From: Yeosuana aromativorans
GTDB lineage: Bacteria > Bacteroidota > Bacteroidia > Flavobacteriales > Flavobacteriaceae
DNA length: 64,000 bases
NCBI RefSeq assembly: GCF_014646655.1
Contig: NZ_BMNR01000001.1
Span: 62,001-126,000, forward strand
Direction of reading: 5' to 3'
Shown here: positions 63,026 to 64,000 of the stretch, piece by piece
How the letters are laid out: each line of letters starts with the position of its first letter
How positions within the stretch are numbered: position 1 is the stretch's first letter
Position numbers and translations under genes: made by a program
Notes under the pieces: model-generated
The model's database searches: none
Told to the model about the DNA's origin: nothing
The model's input: the letters and a program-made list of their open reading frames with translations, nothing else

Positions 63026-64000
63026 TTAAAATTTGAAATATTCCTTTGCGTTGTTGTAACTGATGTCCGAGACCATTTTCCCGATCCATTCCATCTCATT
63101 TGGCAATTCACCCCTCTGTATCTCATCTCCCAAAAGGTTACACAGTATACGTCTGAAATACTCATGCCTTGGAAAGGATAGGAAGCTTCTGCTGTCTGTA
63201 AGCATCCCCACAAAGCAACTGATCAAGCCCATATTGGACAATGCGTTCAATTGTTTGGTCATGCCGTCCTTTTGGTCCAAAAACCACCAGCCGGAACCAA
63301 ACTGTACTTTACCTTTCACACTGCCATCATTAAAATTACCGATCATGGTCGCCATCACCTCATTATCTGCTGGGTTAAGGTTATAAATAATGGTTTTTGT
63401 GAGTTTATCATTGCTGTCCAGGGCATTTAAAAATGCTGACAGCTTTTGTGCTTGTGGATAATCCCCAATGGAATCCCAACCTGTATCTGGCCCCAAAACA
63501 CGGTGCATGCGTGCATTGTTGTTTCTTAAGGCTCCAAGGTGAAACTGCTGTACCCAACCAAATTCGTGATAGGTTTCTGACAAGAACACCAAAATGGCTG
63601 TCTCGAATTTCAAAATCTCTTCTTCTGAAAGCGCTTTCCCGCTTCTTTTCTTGTTGAAAATGGTCTTTACTTCACTTTCAGTGAACGGCTCAAAGGAAAT
63701 CTGGTTCAAACCATGGTCACATAACTTGCAACCATTTGCATTAAAAAACGCAATGCGTTTTCTTAGGGCATCGCATAGATCATCAAAGGAATTGATGGGA
63801 GTACCTGCTATTTCGCCCAGTGTGTTTATGTAGTCATTATAACCTTCAGCAGCTATCAAAATGGCTTTGTCGGGCCTAAAAGCCGTACTGACCTTAACAC
63901 TAAAATCACTCTTGGCCAGTTGTTGGTGGTATTCTAAAGTATCTATTGGATCTTCAGTTGTACACACCACTTCTGCATTTACTTTTTTAAGCAACCCTCT
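63026..64000 (-). CDS. uxaC: glucuronate/galacturonate isomerase, C-terminal part (5' end outside window)
   Basis: The frame remains open through base 64,000, so only the last 325 residues are present; full UxaC is about 465 residues. It isomerises D-galacturonate to D-tagaturonate in the cytoplasm. Visible features: CTTEDPIDTLEYH, CDHGLNQISFEP, GWVQQFHLGALRNNNARM, and the end SFLSFPRHEYFRRILCNLLGDE. The N-terminal metal-binding His motif lies outside the window. G+C returns to the ordinary level (22 of 60 at 63601-63660). It starts the catabolic operon, so its promoter is not in view. Confidence 0.95.
   Translation of the reverse strand, partial: RGLLKKVNAEVVCTTEDPIDTLEYHQQLAKSDFSVKVSTAFRPDKAILIAAEGYNDYINTLGEIAGTPINSFDDLCDALRKRIAFFNANGCKLCDHGLNQISFEPFTESEVKTIFNKKRSGKALSEEEILKFETAILVFLSETYHEFGWVQQFHLGALRNNNARMHRVLGPDTGWDSIGDYPQAQKLSAFLNALDSNDKLTKTIIYNLNPADNEVMATMIGNFNDGSVKGKVQFGSGWWFLDQKDGMTKQLNALSNMGLISCFVGMLTDSRSFLSFPRHEYFRRILCNLLGDEIQRGELPNEMEWIGKMVSDISYNNAKEYFKF

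Noticed and set aside
1-64000. CRISPR arrays, tRNA genes, insertion sequences, prophage genes
   Set aside because: No regularly spaced repeats, cloverleaf-like genes, transposase motifs or phage structural genes were seen in the window.

Overview
The window looks like part of the chromosome of a marine or plant-polymer-degrading member of the Bacteroidota, most likely Flavobacteriaceae. The grounds are AT-rich DNA, SusC/SusD pairs, lipoprotein signal peptides ending in S-C, C-terminal type IX secretion (T9SS) sorting tails, promoters of the Bacteroidota TAnnTTTG type, and cytochrome bd of the short Q-loop form. I see no tRNA, rRNA, CRISPR array or insertion sequence.

Positions 1 to about 22,450 are a housekeeping and metal/envelope region. 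It holds the 3' part of a Tricorn-like S41 protease, an FKBP lipoprotein, and a 47-residue single-pass membrane protein. A copper-type TonB receptor follows with a CVNKDKP...CDGKC small protein and a divergent secreted DUF2202 protein. Next come cydAB, a P1B-4 type metal ATPase (SPC and HEGS motifs) and a GH2 glycosidase. An RND efflux operon (TolC, adaptor, pump, PII-like protein, DUF2892 protein) and a sodium:solute symporter complete the region. A palindrome AGTAAC-N4-GTTACT occurs both in the copper intergenic region and in front of the efflux operon.

Positions about 22,600 to 64,000 are one large pectin utilisation locus. Secreted and surface enzymes are GH53 galactanase, two PL1, PL9, a PL10-CE8 fusion, a 2237-residue CE8 pectin methylesterase, CE12, GH28, GH105, GH43 and an alpha/beta esterase. 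Uptake and binding are served by SusC, SusD and a DUF4957/DUF5123-like lipoprotein. A DUF4861-like lipoprotein, an exported cupin and an orphan T9SS-tailed protein accompany them. A LacI-family gene sits at 55,601. Six copies or near copies of TGTAATCGATTACA lie in the three main regulatory intergenic regions, several directly abutting a TATATTTG -7 box, so a local LacI repressor regulon is the simplest reading.

The last part, all on the minus strand, is the cytoplasmic galacturonate route: uxaC (cut by the window end), kdgK, kdgA, exuT, uxaB and uxaA. Together they take galacturonate through tagaturonate, altronate, KDG and KDPG to pyruvate and glyceraldehyde 3-phosphate. kduI and kduD, needed for the unsaturated uronate branch, are not in the window. 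kdgA and kdgK are clearly richer in G+C than everything around them, which may indicate separate acquisition.
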